From positions 26,808,501 to 26,872,500 of the forward strand of contig CM067539.1 of assembly GCA_034509755.1 (NCBI GenBank): a stretch of DNA of 64,000 bases. The letters are read 5' to 3'. Below, one piece after another: positions 23,801-35,940 of this stretch (positions are counted from its first letter, which is position 1; each line of letters starts with the position of its first letter). Origin of the DNA: Anisodus tanguticus. Lineage: Eukaryota > Streptophyta > Magnoliopsida > Solanales > Solanaceae. A model generated the notes under the pieces. That model was not told the DNA's origin and searched no databases. It saw only the letters and a program-made list of their open reading frames with translations. Made by a program: the position numbers and the translations under genes.

Positions 23801-26694
23801 TGAACAATGAACGCATAAGAAGTTGAAGGAAGATGGAAGTACAATTAAAGTCATAATAGGTGATCATCAGTCACACTGATCAACACCAAGTGACAGTTAG
23901 GGGGAATGGTATAAAGTTAGGCAACTCTATCTTGTCAGCAGCAGTATGTTACACGAACTACAAAGTTTTGAAGGAAAACTTTGTTCCATTAATAATACAC
24001 ATAAAATAATCACATCACTCCTCCACACCCAGCCAGAATGTTTACTTGAAACTCACGCCTCCATGTACCTTGGCCATCAAACATGACACATTTCTATATA
24101 CACATAAAAACTATTTCAAGTTAGTCAGACAACAGCCTAAAAGTAGGAAAATCAGATGTCAAGTCGTAGATTAGCAGCAAATTTATTTTACGTCTCGTAT
24201 GGATCATCTGGATGATTACATTTGAAAGAAACAAGGGAACTGAAAGGATCATGATGAGAAAATATATGAACATGAATCATAAAGCATCATTTCAACCTTG
24301 AATATTTGAACTTTCTTCAGAGTCCTCGGAATCACTTTCCATGGATAATGGTTTAGAAAACCTAATCTGTGTATCTTCTTCCATGATAGGTCTTGATTCC
24401 ATAAAAGGAGAACTTTCCAAATTCCCTGCATCATCCTTTACATTTAGTTAAGGAAAAGAAAGAATTCATTACTACGGTACTATGACAATTAGCCACTAGA
24501 TTACAACTGTTGATTCAATATAAGAAGGATACTGATGATTCATCGGGTGTATTGGACTTATATTCTCGTTTAAGTCCATCAAAGCTCTTGACCTTACAAA
24601 TGCCCTCAGTTTTTGATGTTATATTTTCATGACCATCACCATGTAGTTGCCCCAGATTGCTTCTTGGTGCAAGTCCTGGAAAAGATTTTCTGCCAAGTGT
24701 TTTCGCTGAAAAAGTTGGGCTTTGTTTGTCAGACCCCGAGTCCGATGCTCTCCTCTTGGATTTTTCTGCTGAGTTTCCTTTCTTATCTATATGTTCTTGC
24801 AGATTTCTCAGCTGCTCAGTTTTTGATGTTATATTTTCATGACCATCACCATGTAGTTGCCCCGGATTGCTTCTTGGTGCAACTCCTGGAAAAGATTTTC
24901 TGCCAAGTGTTTTCGTTGAAAAAGTTAGGCTTTGTTTGTCAGACTCCGAGTCCAATGCTCTCCTCTTGGATTTTTCTGCTGAGTTTCCTTTCTTATCTAT
25001 ATGGTCTTGCAGATTTCTCAGCTGCTCAGTCATTTCCACAATAGGGGATTCTAGGTTACCAGAATTTGGATGGAACATCTCGTCGTTTTTCTCCGGAAAC
25101 AAAGCAGTACCATTACCAGCTGCAACACCAGGATATACAAATTTTTCATGAACTGGTACTCTTTTACTATTATTGCTTGTGTCTTCATCTTTCCTTTCTT
25201 TGTTCTGCTCGCAAATCTTAGATGCTTCTATGTGGTGACTCTTCCTCTTGCCTCTCCTTTCATATACCATCAAAGGACTATCAGCGCCAGCATCACATAA
25301 CTTCCTAGACAACCGATCTTTAGGAAGGAAGACATTTTTCTCTAAGAGGTCCTCTTTACATGTCGGTGGTCTCTTTGTACTTTGTGATCTCAACTTAGCA
25401 GGAGGTCTTTTTCGAGCTAAAGAACGAGTAACCGGTCTCCTAATAGCGTACTCATGACTTTGAGTATCACTTTCTATAGTATCTGAATTTTGCCTTGGTT
25501 CACCAACATGATATCCACTATCTTTCTTCTCTGGTTGTGAGGCTTTTGCATCCTGCTCAGTTGGACACTGCTTGTTTTGGGAAGAAACAGTTCCTAAGAT
25601 CTCCCGAAGCTTCAATCTTAAAGTTGCATTGCCTGCATTTTCTGCTTTGGTATTTTTTCCTTTGACTTCTTTCTCAGGCATGCCTTCTGGCGCAGCCATG
25701 GATGCAAATTTTCCCCATCTTTCTGTATCAGCATCCTCCTTTATTAAGAAAGACCTTAAAGAACATTCCTCTGGTGCTACCTCAACTCTGTTTGATCTGT
25801 TGGTCATTTCAGGTACGCCCTTTGCCTCTAAAGTTGGCTCATGGTGTTGCGTTTTAGTGGATATCCAAGGAGATGTCTGCTGCTCTGCAGATTCTCTTTG
25901 ATTTCTGATAGCGGAATTCCTCGCTATTTCCTTCTTGTTTCTGTCATTCGTAAAATTCCCCTTGCTTGAAGTTTTCTGAGCCATTGTTGTCGCATCTTCA
26001 ACAGATGTCCCTTTGCTAGAAGTTTTAGCTGCAGCCATGTGCCCCTGATCTTCAGCTTGCTTTACTTTTTGGCTGCATTTAGCAACTGAATCTATCACAA
26101 TTCCAATTGACATCTTTCTAGATTGACTGGATTGGTGGTAATTGCTACCAAAACTCCAAGCGTCACTTGCAAAGTCCTGACAAGAACAAAATGAAGGCGA
26201 TTCAACATCTCATTTTCTAAGCATACCAACATGACATCAGACCCACTCAGCGAGAGTCCCGCCAGCAGAGCTAGAATACTAAATATGGGTTGGCCGAACC
26301 AAATAGGTTTGGTCCAAACTCTGTATTTATCTTAATAAATTTATTGAATATGTACAAATTACTATTAATTTAGAACCAATAGCTTAAAAGGACTAGAATC
26401 GTGAACCCATAAGCTTCAAATCCAGGCTCCGCATGTGGTGAGAGGAAAGTATCTTTTTGGTCGTAGTAAGAAATTTTGAAAATTGAACTCTTAAACACAT
26501 AACACCGACAAAATTAGAAATTTAAACTTATAGGCAAAGTCAACATACAATAGGGATAGAGCAATATGCCTTCCAGCGAGATACCATTATAGCATTCAAA
26601 TGAGAGCTGCAAAATGATTCAAGTAAATAATCTAGATTCGAATTACAAGATGACAACTTACATCTCGTAATTTAAGCTTCCTGTTGACGTCCAT
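20818..26694 (-). CDS. ASY3: ASY3-like meiotic chromosome axis protein, 10 coding exons, complete
   Basis: Exons in transcription order: 26694-26662, 26176-24598, 24425-24297, 23265-23131, 22992-22932, 22790-22641, 22568-22510, 22001-21867, 21546-21455 and 20889-20818. All phases agree and give 814 codons, close to the Arabidopsis protein. The short SFGSNYHQSSQSRK motif at residues 19-32 is the ASY3 N-terminal signature. A long, poorly conserved, charged middle follows. The C-terminal 200 residues form a coiled coil (ISLFAFSLEKVRTKLK, ILKSVAEKIHMQLQNAEFQI, KEEVNQHLQDCKSTLESLEA). ASY3 is the axis core protein that works with the HORMA protein ASY1 in synapsis and crossover formation. Least certain is the end of exon 2 (donor GTAAGG at 24597), chosen because only it keeps the next exon in frame. 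Confidence 0.85.
21361..21404. repeat. GT/G-rich tract with an 18-G run in ASY3 intron 9
   Basis: A purely T/G/C stretch of GGGT-type repeats ends in G18 at 21387-21404. It has guanine-quadruplex potential on + and would be C-rich in the ASY3 transcript. Confidence 0.9.
23013..23032. repeat. (AG)10 microsatellite in ASY3 intron 4
   Basis: Ten perfect AG units. Confidence 0.95.
24607..25030. repeat. 210-bp in-frame tandem duplication in ASY3 exon 2
   Basis: Two adjacent copies (24607-24816 and 24817-25026, then a partial CAGT continuation) differ by few substitutions and encode two 70-residue units, roughly residues 394-534. Both contain EQLRNLQ.HIDKKGNSAEKS and LGRKSFPG. Because 210 is a multiple of three, the frame is preserved. 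Confidence 0.92.
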
Positions 26695-27240
26695 AGTAGC
26701 AAATTCAGCTGATACAGAGAGATCGGATTGCCTGAGTGCTGAAAATGAAAGCAGCAAGAGTGATTAGTCAAGTTTAAGCAACAAATTGCACACACACACA
26801 TATACACACAGAGAATGGAAGCTCCGTACACCCTAGGTCTCTATAACACACACACACACACACACGTCTGTAGAGCAGAGGATAACTGAGAATTTCAACT
26901 TGTGATACTTAGTTATCGTATCTAAAACAGATTACAGAAGAACATCAAATTTTCATCCCAAATTGCTTAAAATACAGTGAATCTAATATCTCCGGCGAAT
27001 ATACATGCATTATCGATTGTGAAGTTACGTACCACTAATGAGCAGAGAAGAAATTCCTCCTTTCGTTTCTGACTAACTGCACAGTGAGCAAAGGGATTTT
27101 TGAAAATTGGGAAATGGGTAGCGTACGGGTGATTTTTGAGAGGCGGGAAACATGAAATAATACTCACTTTCACTACGCCATAAGTTATAACCGCCTGACG
27201 CTGACGTCTTAGCGACCCGTTTGGGTGTGTTTTGAAATTA
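26695..27240 (-). promoter_or_regulatory. ASY3 5' leader and promoter region
   Basis: A leader exon probably precedes the coding ATG, since an acceptor-like TTTTCAG reads at about 26741 on the minus strand. A GC-rich patch (CGCCTGACGCTGACGTC, 27191-27207) contains a TGACGT core of the bZIP-binding type. The transcription start was not fixed. Confidence 0.4.
26789..26865. repeat. (CA)n microsatellites upstream of the ASY3 start
   Basis: Two CA tracts, one interrupted (26789-26810) and one with ten AC units (26846-26865), lie in the probable 5' leader intron of ASY3. Confidence 0.9.
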
Positions 27241-29250
27241 ACATCTTCAAAAATTTATATAAGCACTTCAAATGTTTATAACTCTTTCAATGTCTAAATT
27301 TACATTGTATTATTCAAAATTGTTTGATTTTACTTTCGTTAATTTTTTTGTCTACTCATACTCTCATCGTCAAGAAATTGTCTCTATTTGCTCTTGCAAT
27401 TAACAACGCTTTGGTATGAAGTAGCGGTGAACTCTACGTGTTAAAAATTTAAATACCTTAAAAAAAAAAACTAAATTTACCCTTCTAGTATTGTTTATGA
27501 TTTAAATCTACCCAATTAAGCTTCATTAGAGGTCAATGATTAATACAATTTTTCCTGATTATGTAGGAATGAATAGATCAAAATGTGCAACGAAAAGTAA
27601 AATTAATTGTTCGGATAATATATGAGCAAATACTGCCTTTTTCAAAATATATAAATGATACTTTTGTTGGTTTTCTATTGTAAAGCGGTACGGAAAGTAA
27701 ATAAATATTACAAGTGTTCGAAAGAATAAACAAATAGGCAATGTTCAGAACTGCCGCAAGCTTGTTAAGTCTTGAATCTTGATAATCTGAAATCAATAAA
27801 TAACTAAATCTGGATGGTTACAACTGTGTGCTGAGTCGAGTGATTGCACTCTGTCCTTAAGACAAGATTGTCCCGTATATATGCTTTTACGTTAATGGGC
27901 AATAGTCTCCCAAGATAAAACAACACTTTAATCTCAACACTACAAAGCAAATAGGTTGAGTCTGACGAAGAAAACAAATACAAATCGACTTGCTGAAGAA
28001 ATGGAAAAGGAAGGAAGAGTTTATGTTTTCGTCCAACGTTTTTGGACTGACTTTCTCTTCTGTTTTGTCTCTATGTATATAGTGTGTCTCTGTTGTGTAT
28101 ATCTCGTGTATATGTGTGTCTTTCCTCACTGTTTCGTGATTGTATGTCACTGTTTTTCGTGTGTTTGTATGTACTGCATAATTGAGCCAAAATGCATCTA
28201 TATATTGCATGGAGGAGGGACTCCTCAACTGCCACAAACAAGGCTGTTAATAGCCATTAGTGAGGGTTGTTAATGGCCATTAGAGAGGCTGATTATGGTA
28301 ATTGAATGAGGGTTGTTTATGGAGGAGTTAACAGCCAAATAATGGTTGGTTAATGCTCCAAAAAACAGTCCAAACGGTAGGCAGAAAGTTACTGTAAATA
28401 TTAAGCAATTTGGAGTCCAAAAAGATAATATCAGAAAGTCTCCACAGCCCACGACCCGTGACCCGAACCCGGACCTGACCGGACGGGCGGGTGGCTGCGG
28501 CGCGCGTGTGGGCTTAGCCTTGAACCCAAGCACATCTAGGTCCTCCCTCCTTTAAACACATGGGATACCCCTTGGGGTCCCAAACTCTTAACCACTAAAG
28601 AGAGCAATTCTTCATTTTTCCACTGATGTAGTAGATTTATCCCACACCATATTTTCATGCCTCAAACACCTTACTTTGTGGATCAATATCTCTTTCATTT
28701 CTCAACGAAATTTGACGATTCTTGGCCCTACGGTCATCTACTCACTTAGTAGAATATGTATGTGAGAAGAGACAAAGCCTCCAACATGCGGAACACTAGT
28801 GTTTAATTCATTAAATATGGGTGGACGCACCTCCCGCCAATGGCAAATTTCCAACAATCCCCTCTATGAAAGAGAGATTTTGGCGCACACACAAGGTGTC
28901 TACTTTCAGCAATCGTTCAGCGAAAAGATATTGCATCAGGAGAGGTAGCTTCCGCTTTGAACCTTCCCTAGTTGAATACCACCGGACTTACTTACTGCGC
29001 GGTGAACGTGATGTCTTGAACCGTCAGTGTTTAATGTAAGCCAAGACAATGATACCAACACAATAACTCTCCTTATTCGTTTTCATTCTTATGGTTTTGT
29101 CCGTTGTGGCCGTGGACACACTTGGATTCTTAACTGAAATGAGATTAGATAGAGCTTATCACAGTGCAATTTGATGTGAAGAAGTCGGGATTCGAAGGTC
29201 TTTAAAAAAATAATCAAAACATCTACCATATTGATGGGAGGTTAAGCTAG
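27241..29250. other. unassigned region with possible retroelement-derived sequence
   Basis: No gene is supported. Visible are a TGTGT-rich pyrimidine stretch (28070-28180), short direct repeats GGTTGTTAATGGCCATTAG and relatives (28240-28290), and a strikingly GC-rich block at 28445-28512 in otherwise AT-rich DNA. A short open stretch at 28821-29039 has no known domain. The organisation reminds me of a degraded LTR, but no termini were found. Confidence 0.35.
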
Positions 29251-29259
29251 GACCCTAAA

Positions 29260-29489
29260 AGGGTGATTTGGTTCTCAGACTAAGTTATTTCAGAATTATA
29301 GATTATAATTTTTATATTAATTTATCATATATGGGAGGTGAAATAAAATAACACCTAGTTTGATGGGTAAGGTGGCTATTGCAGAATTAAGTTTGAGATT
29401 AAATTTATATATTCAACAAAAAGAATAAAAATTTAATTTCAAATTTAATCCTAAATATCTCATTTTATCTCCTAAACCAAACGACCCCT
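29260..29489. mobile_element. hAT-like MITE, 230 bp
   Basis: The left end AGGGTGATTTGGTT and the right end read inward AGGGGTCGTTTGGTT form an imperfect 15-bp inverted repeat of the CGTTTGGTT type common in Solanaceae MITEs. The interior is AT-rich and non-coding. The target duplication is unclear because the flanks are CTAA-rich. Confidence 0.6.
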
Positions 29490-29809
29490 AACTGTATATA
29501 ATCAAAAAAGCAATTGTACATAAACAAAGATGTAGGTCGTCGTCTCTAAGTCTAATACAAAGTGAAAACTGAAATAATTCATTCTTTGAGTACCTTTACT
29601 CAAAAGAAAGTGCCTATTTTTGGGAGATCTTCTCCATTACAATTTGAGTGCAAAACATATCACCTAAGAATGCTAGAGTACCTAATGGTGCCAAGAGTAT
29701 GCAAAAACAGTACTATACATTAAAAACAAACTATGAACGGGAGCTAGCAATCCGGACCGTATTGAAAAGGTTCCTGAGACTCACTAGAGATTGAACATAA
29801 ATATAATCT

Positions 29810-30400
29810 TTCTTCTAAAAAAGGGATTCTTATAGGTTCTGTTGAGACTCAAGTCCATGCCGAATCCGATTCTAATATGGTTTGGTATATAAGCAATATT
29901 GTTAAATATAACACGATCCTTCAATATCTCTTCCATGTTAGCTATTAAATCCGCCACCATATTACGTTCTCTATAATTGTGAACAAAAGTAAAATGTCAT
30001 CCTTAGTTAACTCACAACTTGTCCGCGATTTGGAGCACCTGACCGTTTGACTAGAAAGTACTTGTACTTTTCAATTGCTTGAGAACATATTATTCCATAC
30101 TTGAGGTAACTTTGCATTAGGAAATTAACCTATAGTTTATCATCAACATGATCATATATCTCTGCAAATTTGTTGAATAATGATTTTAGTTGACATGTTG
30201 ATTCCTTCAAATTTGACACTACATATATTCTTCCATATTTTACCGCAAATAACAGAAGGAAGACAATGAATCAAGGCACCATATGATGAATCCCATCATT
30301 AGCATTAGTTAACCACCAATTCATAGTCAATTGTATAATATTTTCATGATTTATTTTATTTCCACAATGTTTAGCAAAGAAAGTCCATACTTGTTTTTTC
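29810..30400 (-). pseudogene. LINE-type RNase H domain remnant
   Basis: On the minus strand near 29860-30000 the text FVHNYRERNMVADLIANMEE reads. The RE.N..AD.LA pattern is the end of the plant RVT_3-type RNase H domain carried by L1-like LINEs and related genes. Upstream (29990-30200) the reading continues with frame changes. Stops and shifts make it a remnant. It could also derive from an RNase H-like host gene fragment. Confidence 0.45.
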
Positions 30401-30785
30401 TTTTTTTTTAGATTTGAGGTGTTTGGTTATAAAAATATATATATTCTTAGCAACAATAATATTAATTTTTGGCATCCAAATACAATTATTTTTACCATTC
30501 ACTCGCTATTTTTGTGGGTAAAACATGCGCACGTAATAGAAGTGTTGCTCATTAGACACACTTGGCGAAACGCTTGGTGTGTAAAAATTTCCGGGTGGTG
30601 TAATTTGTGAAGTTAAAGAATTTATACAACTCATGAAGCAAGGAAAGGTGAAGGCATAAGTCCATTTCCCAGATGCTGAAGCAATAGTCAGTGTTTGGTG
30701 AGATATGTTTGAAGGAACCCACAACCGCCCAGCACCCGCATTAAATTCTTTAAAAAAAGTTTTAACCCACCCCACCCCGCACCTG
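30401..30785. other. unassigned DNA left of the minus-strand copia element
   Basis: AT-rich sequence including an ATATATAT stretch (30436-30445) and a short open stretch without known domains. Nothing recognisable was found. Confidence 0.4.
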
Positions 30786-31113
30786 TGAAGAACTACAGAA
30801 AACATCAAGCTCAATAAAACAGATAACACGAAGAGAATTGATTATTTGCAGAGAAGAAAATAGACGGTGATACTTTATTGAATCCAGTTAATAGCCTTAT
30901 AAAGGCTTACAGATATTATAGGACTCATAGTCCTATTAAACTACTAACAAGATTCCAATAAATAAATTTCCCTAAACTTTAGAAAAAGATATCCACAACT
31001 TTAGAAACTAGGAAAGACATCAGGAACTAAGAATAACAAAATAACAATTGAAAGCTAAAAAATAGCAATACTGCCGACTTTGTCAACATTATCATACGAC
31101 TGATGTTGTAACA
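30786..31113 (-). repeat. 3' LTR of the minus-strand copia element
   Basis: On the minus strand it starts TGTTACAACATC after the polypurine tract and ends TTCTTCA. It is about 94% identical by eye to the LTR at 35165-35500. Confidence 0.85.
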
Positions 31114-31398
31114 CCCCCTCTCGACATCAGCTCCCAATCTTAACCATGCCTAGTTGCTGACAAAAACTTTTAAACTTGTTGACATTTAAACCTTTTGTGA
31201 ACAAATCCGCCACTTGTTTCTCTGTGTTGATGTACTTCAACCCAATTTCCTCTTGCAAAACTTTTCCTCTCGTAAAATGATAGTGCACCTCCACATGTTT
31301 AGTTATTTCATGAAAAACTAGATTCTATGCAAGACGTATTGCCGACTGATTGTCACAATACAGTGGGATTGCATAACTTGTTGGTTGGTTCAGGTCAG

Positions 31399-34300
31399 TC
31401 AATAACTGCACCAGCTATGTGTTCTATTGAGCTGCCATTGCCGTCGCTCGGTACTCCGCTTATGTTGTTGACAAAGACACAGTTGGCTGCCTTTTGCTAC
31501 ACCATGAAATTGCTCATGATACAAACATAAATACATATTCAGTAGTTGAGCGTCGAGTATCAGGATCTCCAGCGTAGTTAGCATTGCAATAACCAAATAG
31601 CTTGAAATCTTCACATTTCTTATACATAATACCATAGCCAAGTGTATTCTTCACATATCTCAAAACTCGACGAACTGCTTCCAAATGAGACTTCTTTGGA
31701 TTTTGCATGTAACGACTCACCATACCAACTATATAAGAGATATCAGGGCGAGTCAAGGTCAGATAGATCAAACTACCTATCAATTGTCAATACATTGTTG
31801 CATCTTCTAAATAGTTTCCTTCACATGGACACATTTTGACATTTAGCTCTATTGGTGCCGAGATTGTCTTACATTCAAGCATGCCAAATTTCTTTAACAA
31901 GTCTCTGGAATATTTTTGTTGATGGAGAAATATTCCTTCTTGAGTTCGGTCGATCTTTGTTCAGTGAATTTCTTCTTGATAATCTCATGTTATGATTAGA
32001 TCATCCACATAAACTAGCACAATAGCTAGCTTTAATCTGTTAGCCTTGACAAACAAACTAGAATCTGCATATGTTATAGAATAACCATTGTGAGTCAAAA
32101 ATTCAGCAATCTTACCATACCAGGCTCTTGGAGCTTGCTTTAGCCCATACAACGCATTCGGCAACTTACATACATAATCAAGACAGTCTTGATTCTAAAA
32201 ACCAGTTGGTTGGATCATGTAGATCTCTCGATCCAACTCTTCATGTAAAAATGTATTCTTTACATCCATTTGCCACAGGTTCCATTCTTTGTTGGCTGCA
32301 AGTGCAAGTAAGACTAGGACATTTGTAAGCTTTGCTACTGGACTAAACATTTCATCATAGTCTAGTCCTTATTGTTGAGAAAATCCTCGAGCTACCAGAC
32401 GGGCCTTGTGTCTCTCTATTGTTCCATCTGCTCGTCGTTTAATCTTATAATCTTATTTGCAAGAAATGGGCTTCACATCTCTTGGCTTTGGAACGAGCTC
32501 CCAGGTCTGGTTTTGTTCTAATGCTACAATTTCTTCTTTCATAGCATTATTCCACCTTGGATATTCAAGTACTTCTGTAAATGTGTCGAGTTCTTCTGTA
32601 TATGCTTCTTCTACTATGACAACATTTGTATATTTGGGATTTGGCTTCTTGATCCTTGTTGATCTTCTGGGTGAAGGTGGTGCTACTACTTAGCTAGGCT
32701 CATCATATTCGCTTGGTTGTTGGTACAAACTAGTTTACCAAGGATTTTGAGTCACGTCTTCTTCAACGTTATCTTCAATAGCTTCACCATCAACTTCATC
32801 TAGACTCAACTGAATATGAGACGAGTCCAACACATCTTTGAAAACAACTGAATCTGGAAATAGTTCCTTGTTTGAAGACCACTATTAAGAAGCTTCATCA
32901 AATATCACATCCCGAGAAATGTAACACTTCCCCATTGTTGGATCACAACATCGCCACCCTTTTTGTTGACTGTCGTACAAAGACACACCTAACAACCTTC
33001 TTTTCCATCTTGTTACGTAAATGATTAGGTACAAATACATAGCATGCACATCCAAAAACGCAAAAATAGCTAAATGAAGATTTTGTATTCCATAATTTTT
33101 CGAAAGGTGAAACAAAATATAACCTTTGTTGGGGAAGTCTATTAATCACAAAAGTTACGGTCTTCATGGCATCGGCCTAAAATTGTCCCAGGATATTTTT
33201 CGTGTGAAGCATGCTCCGACAAATTTCAGCTAGGTGTCTGTTCTTCCTTTCCGCTATGCCATTTTGTTGTGGCGGGTTTGGACATGTGAATTGATGACGT
33301 ATTCGACACTCCAAAAGGAATTCAAAAAATTCATATGAGGTATATTCCCCACCGTTATCAGTTCGCAGGCAAATAATTTTCTTACCAATTTCTGCTTCAT
33401 CAACCTTTTTGAATTCTTTGAATTTTGAAAATGTATCAGATTTTTTCTTCAAAAATTAAATTCACGCATGCCTGGAAAAATCATCAATGAAGGTCAACAT
33501 ATATTTTATCCCACCAATAAACACTTGCTTGACATGTCTGAACACGTCAGAGTGAATTAGTTCTAATGGTTCCTTGGCTTTATATTTTGACTCCTCATAC
33601 GACAACTGATGCGCTTTACCATACCGACAACATGCACATATTACATCTGTCCTTACTGAATGTTTGGAAAGACCCTTCAACATTGACTTTTCCACCATGA
33701 CACTAAGCTTAGAGTAACTAACATGACTCAACCGCATATGCCATAAGTCTACGGTATCGTTCTTCCTTGTCATGTCTACATATGCGGTTCCTACCAACAT
33801 TACATAGACGGAATTCGATCTTCATCACTGGATATTCTTTAATTTCAAGGTCACAATATATCCTTACATCTTTCGGACCAAAACAGAACAAAATGACCCA
33901 AAGATGTTAATTGTGCTACTAAAAGAATATTTTTCTTCATACATGAAACGTGATAAACATTTTGAAGCAGCATCGGATCAGCACAATTCTTTGGAGATAC
34001 TACAGTCTTACCGATATGAGTTATTGGTAATTTTGTGTCGTCGACTGTCATCACCTCACGACTCCCTTTATACTCGGGCAAATTTTGCAATTTCTTTTTG
34101 TCACCAGTCATATGATTTGAGCATCCTGAGTCGACAATCTAATCATTCTCATAATCAATTTGCTTAGAGATTGTTACCGTAAGAGTTAACTCATCTTGTT
34201 CTACAACAAAGAATGTTTCAACATACCAGTCATCTTCACTATTTTCCTTTGGGCCAGAAGTTGCAGCATCATTACTCTCGACAGATCTTTACTTGAACCA

Positions 34301-34900
34301 GCAAACATTGGATTTATGGCCCTTATTTCCACAGTTGTGGCATTTCCCTTCAAACCTCTTGTTGTTGCCCCAATGATTCTTTGAACCTCCCCCTATATGG
34401 GAGCTTCTTTCTCCTTGATGACTTTTTACCTTATCATCATTTCTTTTCGACCCAACGATGTTATACTGCTTGGAGTTCCCTGTACTTTTGTTGATGTAGA
34501 GCGCTTTCTCCTCGCCTTTTAGTAAAACTCCGCTCATTTGCTTAGCCATAGCTTCTTGGCCAGCATGCATATTCTCAAACTCAATAAGTGATGGTTGATT
34601 TTGCCATCCCTGTACTGTAGTAACAAAGCCTCTATATTCAAGTCTCAAACCATCCTGGTTTCCCCGATTGGAGTTGTTGGTTCCAATTCTAAAATTTCAC
34701 GGCATGTCGACTTCACCTTGTGAAAGTATTGCGCAATGATCATATCACGTTGATCCATCGACAATAACTCACTTTCTAAAAGCTGTAGTCGTGTGTCATT
34801 CTTCTTTGGAAAAAGTGCAGCCAACATGTCCCAAGCTTCCTTTGGTATTCCAGCATCTCGTATATGTTCCGACATGTCTTATTCAATAGTGGTTTTAAGG
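31399..34900 (-). pseudogene. copia gag-pol polyprotein remnant
   Basis: Minus-strand frames in order: gag helices (34645-34875) and gag with the CCHC knuckle CHNCGNKGHKSNVC (34289-34648). A protease-region frame follows (33851-34111). Next are GAG-pre-integrase (LWHMRLSHVSY, 33462-33800) and the integrase core with LRTDNGGEY and PQQNGIAERKN (33177-33452). The integrase C-terminus lies at 32885-33167. Reverse transcriptase with YGLKQAPRAWY and YVDD reads around 32030-32160, with a TGA shortly after. RNase H pieces lie at 31399-31783. At least six breaks are visible, so no product is expected. Confidence 0.85.
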
Positions 34901-35164
34901 GAAAATAATGTTTTGCCTGCTTTAATCTTCCATTTTTGCAATGCGCCATTAGGTTCGTCTATCCCTGGTTTGACTTCGCTTCCATCAACGATGTCCCAAA
35001 GATCTTGACCTTCCATGTAGGAAGCCATACATGCCATCCATGTTTTATAATTCTGAAGGTTGAGTTTTTAAATTCCACCTATGGCTTGAAGATCAAACAT
35101 CGTTCTCTGTGAATCAATTATGTGACTTCTCTTCCTCTCTTTAAGAGATGGTTCTGATGCCAAA

Positions 35165-35500
35165 TAAAGAACTGCAGAAAACATCAAGCTCAATAAAACA
35201 GATAATAGGAAGATAATTGATTATTTGCAGAGAAGAAAATAGACAATGGTACTTTATTGAATCCAGTTAATGACCTTATAAAGGCTTACAGATATTATAG
35301 GACTCATAGTCCTATTAAACTACTAACAAGATTCCAATAAATAAATTCCTCTAAACTTTAGGAAAGGATATCCACAACTCTAGAAACTAGGAAAGACATC
35401 AGAAACTAAGAATAACAAAATAACAACTAAAAGCTAAAAAATAGCAACACTACAGACTTTGTCAATATTATCATACGACTGATGTTGTACAACTTTAACA
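35165..35500 (-). repeat. 5' LTR of the minus-strand copia element
   Basis: On the minus strand it starts TGTTAAAGTTGTACAACATC and ends GTTCTTTA, directly before the primer-binding site. It carries 8 bp near the start that the other LTR lacks. Confidence 0.83.
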
Positions 35501-35651
35501 CCCCTTTGCCATTCCTAGGGATTTGGCTACCAACTCAAAAAGCAACCTATGTATTAAGCCAAATAACAAAGAAGTTTGGAACAAAAGAAGGTCGGAGAAA
35601 TAGACATGCATAGATTTGTTGTAACACAAAACAAAGCTCTTGGAGAGTTTT

Positions 35652-35935
35652 TGTAAATAATAGATCTTGAGCCTAACTCAACCCCAAAAATTAGCTGTGA
35701 GACTCTTAACACTCCCCCGCATGCCCCATACCTTGTTAACTAGAGCGTGGATAATATAATTTGGGGCTCCAAAATTGGTGAACAAAGAATTGGAATGGGT
35801 CTGACTATGATACAATGTAAAGAATGAATCTTGGGCCTAACTCAAATCGAAAAGTTAGTTTGTAGGATGAGGATTGTCCAAGTCCATATAAGGAGTTCAT
35901 GTTTTCATTCCATGTCCGATGTGAGACTCTTAACA
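35652..35935 (-). mobile_element. TRIM (miniature LTR retrotransposon), 284 bp, with GTTTT target duplication
   Basis: Read on the minus strand, it starts TGTTAAGAGTCTCACATCGG at 35935, and a 120-bp LTR runs to ...TTTACA at 35816. A degenerate primer-binding site follows (TTGTATCATAGTC, compare TGGTATCAGAGC). About 100 bp of non-coding interior leads to a polypurine tract (GCGGGGGAG at about 35712-35720). A second LTR starts TGTTAAGAGTCTCACA and ends TTTACA at 35652; it is only 60 bp because of an internal deletion. The perfect 5-bp flanks GTTTT (35647-35651 and 35936-35940) prove the borders. No protein is encoded, as is usual for TRIMs. Confidence 0.85.
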
Positions 35936-35940
35936 GTTTT

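Larger units (their letters stand above)
30786..35500 (-). mobile_element. Ty1/copia retrotransposon with two LTRs, degenerate
   Basis: Read on the minus strand it has a 5' LTR (35500-35165), a primer-binding site similar to TGGTATCAGAGC (TGGCATCAGAACC just inside), gag, protease, integrase, reverse transcriptase, RNase H, a polypurine tract (GAGAGGGGG) and a 3' LTR (31113-30786). This is the copia order, with LTRs of about 330 bp. Many frameshifts and stops break the polyprotein. The LTR copies differ at roughly 20 positions plus an 8-bp indel by my own alignment, pointing to an old insertion. I could not find a matching 5-bp target duplication. Confidence 0.88.

Noticed and set aside
24613..25151. 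Open frames on + inside ASY3 exon 2, with a repeated hydrophobic sequence
   Set aside because: They are antisense shadows of the ASY3 tandem repeat.
28821..29039. 72-codon frame with basic residues
   Set aside because: No domain, no promoter or splice context; probably part of an unidentified repeat.
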